Shown here: positions 46,242 to 54,319 of the stretch, in pieces
Position numbering within the stretch: position 1 is the stretch's first letter
Layout: every line of letters begins with the position of its first letter
Program-made: the position numbers and the translations under genes
Notes under the pieces: generated by a model
The model's database searches: none
What the model saw: the letters and a program-made list of their open reading frames with translations, nothing else
Told to the model about the DNA's origin: nothing
Source of the DNA: Imtechella halotolerans
GTDB taxonomy: Bacteria > Bacteroidota > Bacteroidia > Flavobacteriales > Flavobacteriaceae
Length of the DNA stretch: 64,000 bases
NCBI RefSeq assembly: GCF_028743515.2
Contig: NZ_CP117969.2
Span: 2,761,501-2,825,500, forward strand
Direction: 5' to 3'

Positions 46242-49200
46242 ATGTATACAAAAATAGAAAAATTACTTAGTAGAAGCTTAATCGTATGTCTCAGTTTTCT
46301 AATGGTGTTTACTGCATCTGCTTCAAATGTAAGTGAATCAAGTAGTCTTAAAGCAACTGTTTCGGTTATGTTAGAAAATGCTTCAGTTGAACAATTATTT
46401 TTGGCTATTCAACGTCAAACAGATTTTTCATTTGTTTATGATGAGTCAATTCGTCAGACTACTAGAAAATCATTTTACTATCCTCAAAATACAGTAGAAT
46501 TCATTCTGAATGATCTAAAAAAAGAGGGCTATTCTTATAAAAATATTAATTCAACCATAACAATTACACGTTCTTCCTCTATACAACAAACTATACATGG
46601 GGTGGTAAAAGATCCGGATGGAATACCTTTACCTGGAGCGACCGTGATGTTAAAGGGTGTTTCTCAGGGGACGACCACTGATTTTGATGGAAAGTTTGAA
46701 TTAAAAGTAAATCAGCCTTCAGGCACATTAGTAATCTCTTTTATTGGCTATAAAATATTGGAGGTTCCTTTTAGAATTGGTACATCCGTTTCAGTTACGC
46801 TTCAAGAAGATGTAAATTCTTTAGATGAGGTGGTTGTAACTGCTCTTGGAATTAAAAGGGAAGAGAAACAGCTAGGGTATGCACAACAGACGATCCAAGC
46901 CGAGAGTATGACACATGCCAGAGCCAATAACTGGGGAGAGGCATTAAGGGGAAAAGTAGCAGGATTAAATATAGTAACATCAGGCTCAGGACCCATGAAC
47001 TCACAGCAAATAACATTGAGGGGAGAACGTTCATTAGGAGCTAATGGTAATGCAGCATTAATAGTTGTAGATGGTATTCCAGTCTATAGTGGTCTTACAT
47101 CTTCAGGTAATAATAATGCCTACATGGAAGAAGACGTTCCTGTTGATTATGGCAACGGAATTGTGGATATTAATCCTGAAGATATTGAAAGTGTTACCGT
47201 GTTAAAAGGTGCTGGTGCAACAGCACTCTACGGAAGTAGAGCAGCTAATGGTGCGATCATGATTACCACGAAATCAGGAAAAGTAGAAAAAGGTTTGGGA
47301 GTTACTTTCAGTAGTAATGCTAGTGTTGATATTATTCAAGAGTGGCCTGAATGGCAGTATGAATATGGACAAGGGACAATGGCTCGAAATAGCGATGGTG
47401 AGTTGTATTATTCTTACGGTGTTACCGAGGATGGTGCTAGTACAAGTGGGACTAGTAGTGCCTTTGGGCCTAAGTTTGACGGACAGTATTATTATCAATA
47501 TGATCCTATATTGGAGGGACGTTCCCAAGACAGAACATTGTGGAAACCTTATAAGAATAATCGAAAGGATTTTTGGCGTACAGGTACTACCTATACTAAC
47601 AACGTTTCAATTGAAGGAGGTGATAGTAAAGGAAATATGAGAGCCTCATTCACACATAGTAAGAATGAATGGATTATGCCTAATACTGGATTTGAACGTT
47701 TAGCAGTCTCTCTCAAAGGGAGTTATCAGGTTTCTGATCGCATTCGATTAAACTCAGTGGTGAATTACACGAATAGAACAAGTGATAATCTACCTGGTAC
47801 AGGTTACAATAATCACTCAATTAATTATTTTGAGATTTTTCAAAATCCAAATGTTGATTTGGAATGGTATCGTCCAATTTGGAAAGAAGGTAGATATCAG
47901 GTAAGTCAGATAAAGCCTTTTAGTTCTTATATAGAGAACCCATACCTGATTGCTTATGAGGTGCTTAATGGAATCAATAGCAATGGAGTAACTGGAACTC
48001 TTAGTGCAAATATCAAATTAAGTGATTATTTTGATTTCATGGTTCGTACAGGATTAAATACCAATCATCAAGATCGCGAACAAAAACGTCCATTTGATAC
48101 TAACCGTTTTGGTAGAGGGTATTATAAAAAACAGAATATTTATGCACAAGAAACCAATGTGGATTTTTTACTTACTTATAAAAATGCATTTGGTGATTTT
48201 GATTTATCAACTTCAGTAGGAGGTAATGCTATGGATTTTAGATACCGAAGACTTGATGCAGCTACGGAAGATGGATTAGTTGTGCCTGGAATTTATAAAT
48301 TATCAAATGGTATAAGTCCAGCATCAGTTCGTTCACTTGATAGTAATAAAAAGGTCAATAGTTTATATGGGATGATTTCTTGGGCTTACCAAAATAGTAT
48401 TTTCTTAGATCTTACTGCTCGTAATGATTGGTCAAGTACCTTGCCACAAGATAATTGGTCATTCTTTTACCCCTCAGCTAATGCAAGTATAGTTTTAAGT
48501 GAGTTGTTACAATTTCCTAAATCTATTGATTACGCTAAGCTAAGATTTTCCGTTGCTCAGGTTGGAAATGATACTCAACCCTATCGTACCAGTAAGTATT
48601 ATTCTCAGAGTGATTTTCCAAGTTCTGCTACAGCCCCCTCTACCATGCATAATATCAATTTCAAACCTGAAATAACCACTAGTTATGAGGCGGGTATGGA
48701 GTATCGTTTATTTGGGAATCGTTTGGGGTTTGATGCAGCAGTGTATCGAACATTTACAGAAAACCAAATTTTAGAAGTTCCACTTAATTGGGTTACAGGA
48801 TATAGCCGTGCAATTTTGAATGCTGGAAAAGTTCGTAACCAAGGGGTAGAACTAATGGTTAACGGTACTCCTGTAAAAACATCGTCATTTTCATGGCAAA
48901 CAACTGTAACCTGGGCACGTAATTATAACAAAATATTAGAATTAGCAGAAGCATTGGAGGGAGAAGATCAGCAAATATTGGGTAATGGAGGTAGTGCAAC
49001 CCTGATTGCAAAAGTGGGAGGGTCTACTGGAGATATCTATGGGTATGGTTTTGTTCGGAATGAGGAAGGCCAAATTTTGTATAACTCGAAAGGAATGCCT
49101 ATTCAGCCAAGTGAAATATCGTATCAAGGAAGTGCATATGCTGATTGGAAAGCAGGCTGGGTAAATACCTTTACCTATAAAAATCTTAAATTGAATGTAA

Positions 49201-49676
49201 CGCTGGATGGTCAGTATGGTGGTATTGTGTATTCTCAAACTTTTCATAAGGCCTCAGAGCAAGGTAAATTAAAACATACTCTTTACGGTAGAGAGGATGG
49301 TTACATTATTGGCGATGGAGTTGTAGCTAATTCCGACGGCACTTTTTCTCCCAATACTACAAAGGTTGGTGTTCCCCAATACTATAAGGAGTATTATAGG
49401 AGAGCAAATGTAGAATCCAATTCATTTGACGCTTCATTTATTAAGCTACGAGAAATTAGTCTTACCTATTCTATTCCAAGACAACTTATTTCCAAAACAG
49501 GATTTAGAAATGCGAACGTTTCATTCTATGGAAGAAACCTAGCTGTAATTTCTGATTTTCCAATTTATGATCCAGAATCGGCAGCACTAAATGGTGACAC
49601 TTTGCTACCTGGAATAGAAATGGGACAGCTACCTTCACCTGCAACCTATGGTATGAGTCTTAAAGTTGAATTTTAA
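46242..49676 (+). CDS. SusC/RagA-type TonB-dependent transporter with STN signalling domain
   Basis: Outer-membrane importer of 1144 residues. A signal peptide (about 1-27) is followed by an STN domain (about 40-110, ENASVEQLFLAIQRQTDFSF), which in transducers contacts a FecR partner. Next come a carboxypeptidase-regulatory beta-sandwich (IHGVVKDPDGIPLPGATVML), a plug domain with LRGEAlR-like NWGEALRGKVAGLNI and the SusC signature TVLKGAGATALYGSRAANGA, and the 22-strand barrel ending in MGMSLKVEF-like TYGMSLKVEF. Being directly upstream of a SusD-like lipoprotein and downstream of sigma/anti-sigma genes, it is both transporter and sensor of the locus. Confidence 0.96.
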   Translation: MYTKIEKLLSRSLIVCLSFLMVFTASASNVSESSSLKATVSVMLENASVEQLFLAIQRQTDFSFVYDESIRQTTRKSFYYPQNTVEFILNDLKKEGYSYKNINSTITITRSSSIQQTIHGVVKDPDGIPLPGATVMLKGVSQGTTTDFDGKFELKVNQPSGTLVISFIGYKILEVPFRIGTSVSVTLQEDVNSLDEVVVTALGIKREEKQLGYAQQTIQAESMTHARANNWGEALRGKVAGLNIVTSGSGPMNSQQITLRGERSLGANGNAALIVVDGIPVYSGLTSSGNNNAYMEEDVPVDYGNGIVDINPEDIESVTVLKGAGATALYGSRAANGAIMITTKSGKVEKGLGVTFSSNASVDIIQEWPEWQYEYGQGTMARNSDGELYYSYGVTEDGASTSGTSSAFGPKFDGQYYYQYDPILEGRSQDRTLWKPYKNNRKDFWRTGTTYTNNVSIEGGDSKGNMRASFTHSKNEWIMPNTGFERLAVSLKGSYQVSDRIRLNSVVNYTNRTSDNLPGTGYNNHSINYFEIFQNPNVDLEWYRPIWKEGRYQVSQIKPFSSYIENPYLIAYEVLNGINSNGVTGTLSANIKLSDYFDFMVRTGLNTNHQDREQKRPFDTNRFGRGYYKKQNIYAQETNVDFLLTYKNAFGDFDLSTSVGGNAMDFRYRRLDAATEDGLVVPGIYKLSNGISPASVRSLDSNKKVNSLYGMISWAYQNSIFLDLTARNDWSSTLPQDNWSFFYPSANASIVLSELLQFPKSIDYAKLRFSVAQVGNDTQPYRTSKYYSQSDFPSSATAPSTMHNINFKPEITTSYEAGMEYRLFGNRLGFDAAVYRTFTENQILEVPLNWVTGYSRAILNAGKVRNQGVELMVNGTPVKTSSFSWQTTVTWARNYNKILELAEALEGEDQQILGNGGSATLIAKVGGSTGDIYGYGFVRNEEGQILYNSKGMPIQPSEISYQGSAYADWKAGWVNTFTYKNLKLNVTLDGQYGGIVYSQTFHKASEQGKLKHTLYGREDGYIIGDGVVANSDGTFSPNTTKVGVPQYYKEYYRRANVESNSFDASFIKLREISLTYSIPRQLISKTGFRNANVSFYGRNLAVISDFPIYDPESAALNGDTLLPGIEMGQLPSPATYGMSLKVEF

Positions 49677-49706
49677 AATTATTTAAAGAATATTAAAATT
49701 ACGTAT

Positions 49707-51146
49707 ATGAGCGTATTGAAAAAATCCTTTTTAGGTATAGTGTCACTTTTAGTTGCACAAGGGTGTACAAGTTCATTTGAAGATTTGAACAAAAATCCAA
49801 ATTTGGTAGAGCATATTAGTCCAGCAACATTATTGAATCCAATAATATATGAAGTTGCGTCACATAATGTTTACAGAGGTGGTTGGCAAATTACTGATTA
49901 TCTTATGCAAGTAAATCTACCTTTTCCAAGCGTTTATGGGGGGGTTCACCGTTATGAGATTACGGATAATTTAGGTGCATCTACTTGGAATGCTTATTAC
50001 AAATGGGCGGCAAATATTAGAGAAATGGAATTAGCAGCCGATGCCTATAAGGATGTTAATTATAAGGCTATTTCATTAACTCTTAAAACCTTGGTGTATG
50101 CTGAATTAACTGATGTTTTTGGTGATATTCCAATGAGTGAAGCCTCTAAAGGAGATCAAGGAATTCTTCGTCCTAAATTTGATACTCAAGAAGAAATTTA
50201 TACTCAATTATTGGCCAATTTGGAGCAAGCCAACACCTTATACGACACCTCTAGTTCAATGGTCTATTCTCCAGATATACTTTTTGGAAACGATATTAAG
50301 CTTTGGAAGAAATTTACCAATTCTTTACATTTAAGATTATTATTACGGATATCAAATAGGGTAGAGACACAGGCATTCGCAAAAATGACATTTATGCTTA
50401 ACAACCCTAATTTGTACCCCGTTTTTACTAGTACTGAAGAAGCTGCAGTTTTGCAGGTTACAGGTGTTAACCCAAATATATCTCCTTGGAGTCGAACACA
50501 GGATTTTAGACTTAATAGAAAAATGTCTACTTTCTTTTTAAATAATCTAAATAATTTTGAAGATCCACGAAGGGACGTTTTTGCAACTAAAGCTACCAAT
50601 TCCGATAATATGGATATTGGTTATGTAGGTATTCCGAGCGCTTACGATGGATCCGAATCTCAATTCAACTATAATGCTTCTACACTGGAAATTTCAATGG
50701 TAGAGAACCCTATGATACTTCCTATATTGACTTTTTCTGAAGTGTGTTTTATAAAGGCAGAATTGGCACAAAGAGGATATATTGATAATGCCCAGCATTA
50801 TTATGAAGAAGGAGTAAAGGCTGCTATGGAATTATGGGGAGTAAATATTCCGGAAACCTATTTTGATAACCCTTATACCGCTTACGACGGAAGTTTGGAG
50901 CGTATAATGCTTCAAAAATATTACGCTTTATATTTTAATGGCTATCAACAGTGGTTTGAATATAGACGTACTGGGTTTCCTGAACTTCCTACAACAACTT
51001 CTATGCTTAATGATGGAGTGATGCCTTCACGTTTGTATTATCCACTAGATATTCGGGTTCAGAACTCTACTAATTATGAGGAAGTTGTAAAACGAATTGG
51101 GGGTGATGATATCAATACGAAAGTTTGGTGGGATATAGTAGATTAA
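49707..51146 (+). CDS. SusD/RagB-type surface lipoprotein
   Basis: Substrate-binding lipoprotein of 479 residues that caps the SusC barrel. The signal peptide ends in a lipobox LLVAQGC (Cys at position 20), then TSSFEDLNKNPN, the typical start of the mature SusD-like-2 group. TPR-like helices recur (WNAYYKWAANIREMELAADA) and the C-terminal region contains EYRRTGFPELPT, a family hallmark. It is 30 bp after susC. The ligand is unknown; the phosphoesterase downstream points to a phosphorylated compound. Confidence 0.94.
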   Translation: MSVLKKSFLGIVSLLVAQGCTSSFEDLNKNPNLVEHISPATLLNPIIYEVASHNVYRGGWQITDYLMQVNLPFPSVYGGVHRYEITDNLGASTWNAYYKWAANIREMELAADAYKDVNYKAISLTLKTLVYAELTDVFGDIPMSEASKGDQGILRPKFDTQEEIYTQLLANLEQANTLYDTSSSMVYSPDILFGNDIKLWKKFTNSLHLRLLLRISNRVETQAFAKMTFMLNNPNLYPVFTSTEEAAVLQVTGVNPNISPWSRTQDFRLNRKMSTFFLNNLNNFEDPRRDVFATKATNSDNMDIGYVGIPSAYDGSESQFNYNASTLEISMVENPMILPILTFSEVCFIKAELAQRGYIDNAQHYYEEGVKAAMELWGVNIPETYFDNPYTAYDGSLERIMLQKYYALYFNGYQQWFEYRRTGFPELPTTTSMLNDGVMPSRLYYPLDIRVQNSTNYEEVVKRIGGDDINTKVWWDIVD

Positions 51147-51164
51147 TAGTAAAAAAAGAGTACA

Positions 51165-52679
51165 ATGAAAGATAGAAGAGACTTTCTTAAAAAAATAGGA
51201 ATCGCCGCTGGCGGTGCAGCGTCTGTAGGTTTTTTACCTTCCACCTTGCTGGGACAACCAGTACATAAAGTTCTGGATAAAGAACCGTTTCAAGGATTGG
51301 CAACCATTGACATAAAAGGGAGTGTTACTTCCGGTGGTTATGCTTTGTCAAATGTAGTTATTACTGATGGAGTAACTGTAACAAGTACCGATGAAAATGG
51401 GAGTTTTAGTCTAATAACTAGTCCTTCTCAAGATTTTATTTACATGAGCACGCCTTCTGGCTATAAAATCAATAGTTTACAAAATGGTTCTGCTCGCTTC
51501 TTTTTGCCAATTGTAAAAGAGAATCCAGAACAAGAGATTCATTTTGAATTAGAAGAACTGAAAGAGAGCGATAAAAAACATCACTTTGTGGTGTTGGCTG
51601 ATCCTCAAATTCAAAATGCTTATGAGGTTGAACAGTTTTTAACTGTAGCCATGCCAGATGTCAAGAAGACAATTGAAAGTATTGAGTCTAGTAATGTTTT
51701 CGGGATAGGATGTGGTGATTTAGTCTTTGATCGTTTGGAACTATTTAAGGATTATAATGAAGGAATTAAAAGTACAGGTGTGCCCTTTTTTCAAGTATTA
51801 GGAAATCATGATATGGACTTAGGTGTTAGGAGTGATGAAATGACTACCAGTACATTTAATCAACTTTTTGGGCCTCAATACTATTCGTTCAATAGAGGAG
51901 ATGTTCATTATGTTGTTCTTGATGATGTTTTCTTTATAGGGGTGGATAAAAAGTACATAGGCTACATTAACGAAGTTCAACTTTCTTGGTTAGAAAAGGA
52001 TCTAAGCTATGTGCCTCATGGTACAACGGTTGTCGTAGCCTTACATATACCTACTTATACAGGTGCTGTAAAAAGGTATCCAGATCGTGACTCCATTGGT
52101 GGAATTGTAAATAATCGACAACATCTTTATAAGTTGTTGGAACCTTATAATACACATATTTTATCAGGACATACGCATTTCAATGATAATATGCTTCTAA
52201 AGGACAATCTTTTTGAGCATTGTCATGGAACTCTTTGTGGCGCTTGGTGGAGTGGCCCTATCTGTTATGATGGCACACCTAGTGGTTATGGGGTGTACAG
52301 TGTTGAAGGGTCTAAACTAAGTTGGTATTATAAATCTACTGGAAAAGATAAAACCCATCAATTAAGGGTATATGAAAAAGGGCGTCATCCAGAATTTCAG
52401 GATCGCTGGTGTGTAAATATTTGGAATTGGGACCCAGAATGGACAATTACTTGGTTTGAAAATGGTAAATCTAAAGGTGCTCCGGAGCGAATTGTAGCAA
52501 GAGATCCATTAAGTATCGAATTGCATGATGGACCTGAATTGCCTAAAAGAAGGAAGTGGGTGGAGCCTCAGCTTTCAGATCACATGTTTTTCTTTGATCC
52601 TTCCCCGAAGGCTAAAACAATAAAAGTAGAAGCGGTTGATAGATTTGGAAATGTTTATTCTGAAACTGTTACTGTTTAA
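51165..52679 (+). CDS. Tat-exported calcineurin-like phosphoesterase
   Basis: Metallophosphoesterase of 504 residues. A twin-arginine signal (MKDRRDFLKKIGIAAGGAAS) predicts folded export with a metal cofactor. A beta-sandwich N-domain follows (about 45-130, IKGSVTSGGYALSNVVITDG). The catalytic domain has D146 in VVLADPQIQ, D185 in GCGDLVFD, GNHDMD at 213-218, LHIPTY and a final LSGHTHF; the usual D-x-H is D-P-Q here. The C-terminal domain (from about 400) is the family's Metallophos_C beta module. It follows susD by 18 bp in one transcript and likely removes phosphate from, or cleaves, the substrate imported by SusCD. Confidence 0.92.
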   Translation: MKDRRDFLKKIGIAAGGAASVGFLPSTLLGQPVHKVLDKEPFQGLATIDIKGSVTSGGYALSNVVITDGVTVTSTDENGSFSLITSPSQDFIYMSTPSGYKINSLQNGSARFFLPIVKENPEQEIHFELEELKESDKKHHFVVLADPQIQNAYEVEQFLTVAMPDVKKTIESIESSNVFGIGCGDLVFDRLELFKDYNEGIKSTGVPFFQVLGNHDMDLGVRSDEMTTSTFNQLFGPQYYSFNRGDVHYVVLDDVFFIGVDKKYIGYINEVQLSWLEKDLSYVPHGTTVVVALHIPTYTGAVKRYPDRDSIGGIVNNRQHLYKLLEPYNTHILSGHTHFNDNMLLKDNLFEHCHGTLCGAWWSGPICYDGTPSGYGVYSVEGSKLSWYYKSTGKDKTHQLRVYEKGRHPEFQDRWCVNIWNWDPEWTITWFENGKSKGAPERIVARDPLSIELHDGPELPKRRKWVEPQLSDHMFFFDPSPKAKTIKVEAVDRFGNVYSETVTV

Positions 52680-52699
52680 TACCTAGTGTTGATTAATAG

Positions 52700-52733
52700 A
52701 AAGCCCTGAAGTTGTAGTCTTCAGGGCTTTTGC
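52700..52733. terminator. Bidirectional terminator between the SusCD locus and yeeE genes
   Basis: An 11-bp perfect stem AAAGCCCTGAA (52700-52710) / TTCAGGGCTTT (52720-52730) lies between converging genes. Confidence 0.85.
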
Positions 52734-52735
52734 TA

Positions 52736-53149
52736 TTAATGGGGTAATTTATCTTTGATAAGACCATACACAAAGGTACCCAATAGCCCTCCGAAAATTA
52801 CGATAAGAATAGGCCAAAACCCTGCACCAGCCAGCACAAACATTGGTCCGGGGCAAGCACCAGCCAATGCCCAACCTAAACCGAAAATTATACCTCCATA
52901 TAGATAATTTTTCCAGCCTCTAGATTTTGCTTCTATGCGTATAGGAGTTCCTTCTATATTTTTCAATTTCGTTTTTTTAATAAAGTAGACAATGACTATT
53001 CCTGTAATTACCGCCACACCAATTATACCATACATATGAAATGATTTGAAATGAAACATTTCAAAAATTCTAAACCATGAAGCCGCTTCAGATTTATATA
53101 ATACAATGCCGAAGAAGGTTCCAATAATAAGATATATACTGTTTTTCAT
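52736..53149 (-). CDS. YeeE/YedE (DUF6691) half-transporter, second subunit
   Basis: Integral membrane protein of 137 residues with four helices. The Gly-Ala-Cys-Pro-Gly motif ALAGACPGPMFVLAG (about 95-109) is the conserved sulfur-relay Cys loop of the YeeE/YedE (Sulf_transp) family, whose characterised member passes thiosulfate across the membrane from Cys to Cys. The single-chain YeeE is here split in two, this half being encoded 9 bp after the other. It is the last gene of the leftward sulfur block. Confidence 0.88.
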   Translation of the reverse strand: MKNSIYLIIGTFFGIVLYKSEAASWFRIFEMFHFKSFHMYGIIGVAVITGIVIVYFIKKTKLKNIEGTPIRIEAKSRGWKNYLYGGIIFGLGWALAGACPGPMFVLAGAGFWPILIVIFGGLLGTFVYGLIKDKLPH

Positions 53150-53158
53150 AAAAGTATT

Positions 53159-53716
53159 TTAAAAAATGATAGGAAATAAAAAATGAATCATCAGTAATCC
53201 ACCAATAAAAAAGCCAATAACGGCTATTAGGCTTGGTAATTGTAAGTTACTTAATCCTGAAATGGCGTGACCTGAAGTACAGCCGTCTGCATAGCGAGAA
53301 CCGAAACCTACCATAAATCCTCCAATAAGTAATAAGATTATGATTTTAATATTAGTGAATGCTTCATTTCCAAATAGTTCGGTGGGCATATAAACCTTAT
53401 TTGTTGAATTGATATTGTATGTTTCTAATGTAGATATCATATCCTGGTTGAGTTGAGGAGCAGTGCCGTCGCTAAGAAAATGATGAGCGATAAACCCACC
53501 TAAAAAAACTCCAACTACAACCATCAGATTCCAACTCTGATCCCTCCAATTGAAATTGAAAAAATTTGATTTCTTACCTGCTCCGCATAGGGTGCAAATC
53601 GTTTTCAAGTTAGATGACATTCCAAATCGTTTTCCTACTATCAGTAAGAGAAACATGGTAAATGCGATTAGTAACCCTGAAATGTACCAAGGCCAAGGTT
53701 GTAAAATAATTTCCAT
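53159..53716 (-). CDS. YeeE/YedE half-transporter, first subunit
   Basis: Membrane protein of 185 residues from MEIILQPWPWYISG; an in-frame ATG six codons earlier (53734) is less likely. It carries the YeeE motif YADGCTSGHAISGLS near residue 150, with the substrate-path Cys, and a CTLC pair after the first helices. With the next gene it would rebuild one YeeE-like channel for thiosulfate or another sulfur species. A TATCTTTG -7 element (complement of 53732-53739) lies 16 bp upstream of the start. The adjacent palindrome at 53751-53774 could be terminator, operator or both. Confidence 0.88.
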   Translation of the reverse strand: MEIILQPWPWYISGLLIAFTMFLLLIVGKRFGMSSNLKTICTLCGAGKKSNFFNFNWRDQSWNLMVVVGVFLGGFIAHHFLSDGTAPQLNQDMISTLETYNINSTNKVYMPTELFGNEAFTNIKIIILLLIGGFMVGFGSRYADGCTSGHAISGLSNLQLPSLIAVIGFFIGGLLMIHFLFPIIF

Positions 53717-53731
53717 AGTTAGTATTTTTGA

Positions 53732-53774
53732 CAAAGATAGGAAACAGAAAGAGGTAATGCATTAGCATTACCTC
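53732..53774 (-). promoter_or_regulatory. yeeE promoter element and a 24-bp perfect palindrome
   Basis: TATCTTTG (complement of 53732-53739) is a -7 match. GAGGTAATGC-ATTA-GCATTACCTC (53751-53774) is perfectly symmetric. As a hairpin it ends the upstream operon; as duplex its GGTAA/TTACC ends resemble the GTAAC/GTTAC operators nearby, but its centre is 30.5 bp, not 36.5 bp, from the -7 element. Confidence 0.45.
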
Positions 53775-53800
53775 TTTTCAGAAAATTCGGATTGGGGGGA

Positions 53801-53986
53801 TTACTCTTTTATGCCGAATTTTTTTAAGATGTCTTCCAATAAACACCATTTGGTAAGTGAAGATTGAAATAGATTAGCTCCTACAAAAGCAGTAAACCAT
53901 AACCAGTTTATATTTACATAAACAGCTAAAAGTAGACTGATAAGGATAAACGATCCGGCTACGCCGCGTACAATTCTGTTTTTCAT
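53801..53986 (-). CDS. DUF2892 small membrane protein
   Basis: 61 residues with two membrane helices: IVRGVAGSFILISLLLAVYV and LWFTAFVGANLFQSSLT, ending KWCLLEDILKKFGIKE. The C-x-L-x2-ILKKxG tail is the DUF2892 hallmark, also seen fused to rhodanese in YgaP-type proteins, which fits the sulfur context. Translation starts 14 bp after the PII-like stop, as the last gene of the tolC-rnd operon. Confidence 0.88.
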   Translation of the reverse strand: MKNRIVRGVAGSFILISLLLAVYVNINWLWFTAFVGANLFQSSLTKWCLLEDILKKFGIKE

Positions 53987-54000
53987 ATATTGGAATTTAA

Positions 54001-54306
54001 TTAGATGTGTTTTTCTACTGGAATTACAATAGCCCTTATGGGATTATTTGTTTCCATTTGATTGTTAAATGATTCAATAAGCTTAAAAAGTGATTCTATT
54101 TTAGAAGCTTTGGTAAAGGAAAAGAACATAAGCGATTCATGTCCTCCTTTTTCACTCGGGAACCAGGTCTGGGTTGCCATAAGCGATGGAGCCGTTTTAT
54201 AGCCATCAATTTCGGAGCTACTAAAGGCTTCAATGTCGGCTTGTTTAAATAGTTTCAACACATCCTTTTGGAAGGCGGAAACAGTGGTTACAATAACAAG
54301 TTTCAT
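54001..54306 (-). CDS. PII-like small protein in the RND pump operon
   Basis: 101 residues beginning MKLVIVTTVSAFQKDVLKLF. The beta-alpha-beta beginning, a central exposed loop around SEIDGYKTAPSLM, and the second beta-alpha-beta (ESLMFFSFTKASKIESLFKL, ending IRAIVIPVEKHI) follow the PII/ferredoxin-like trimer plan; the GYKT-like loop sits where the PII T-loop would be. Starting at an upstream ATG (54342) would overlap the pump gene, so the internal one is chosen, 13 bp after it. PII-like proteins linked to heavy-metal RND pumps (DUF3240-type) are known; function here would be to sense or gate the pump, by inference. Confidence 0.6.
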   Translation of the reverse strand: MKLVIVTTVSAFQKDVLKLFKQADIEAFSSSEIDGYKTAPSLMATQTWFPSEKGGHESLMFFSFTKASKIESLFKLIESFNNQMETNNPIRAIVIPVEKHI

Positions 54307-54319
54307 AGGTCTTTGATGA

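Noticed and set aside
53801-53986. Rhodanese fusion expected with DUF2892
   Set aside because: The protein ends after its membrane helices; no rhodanese domain is attached here.
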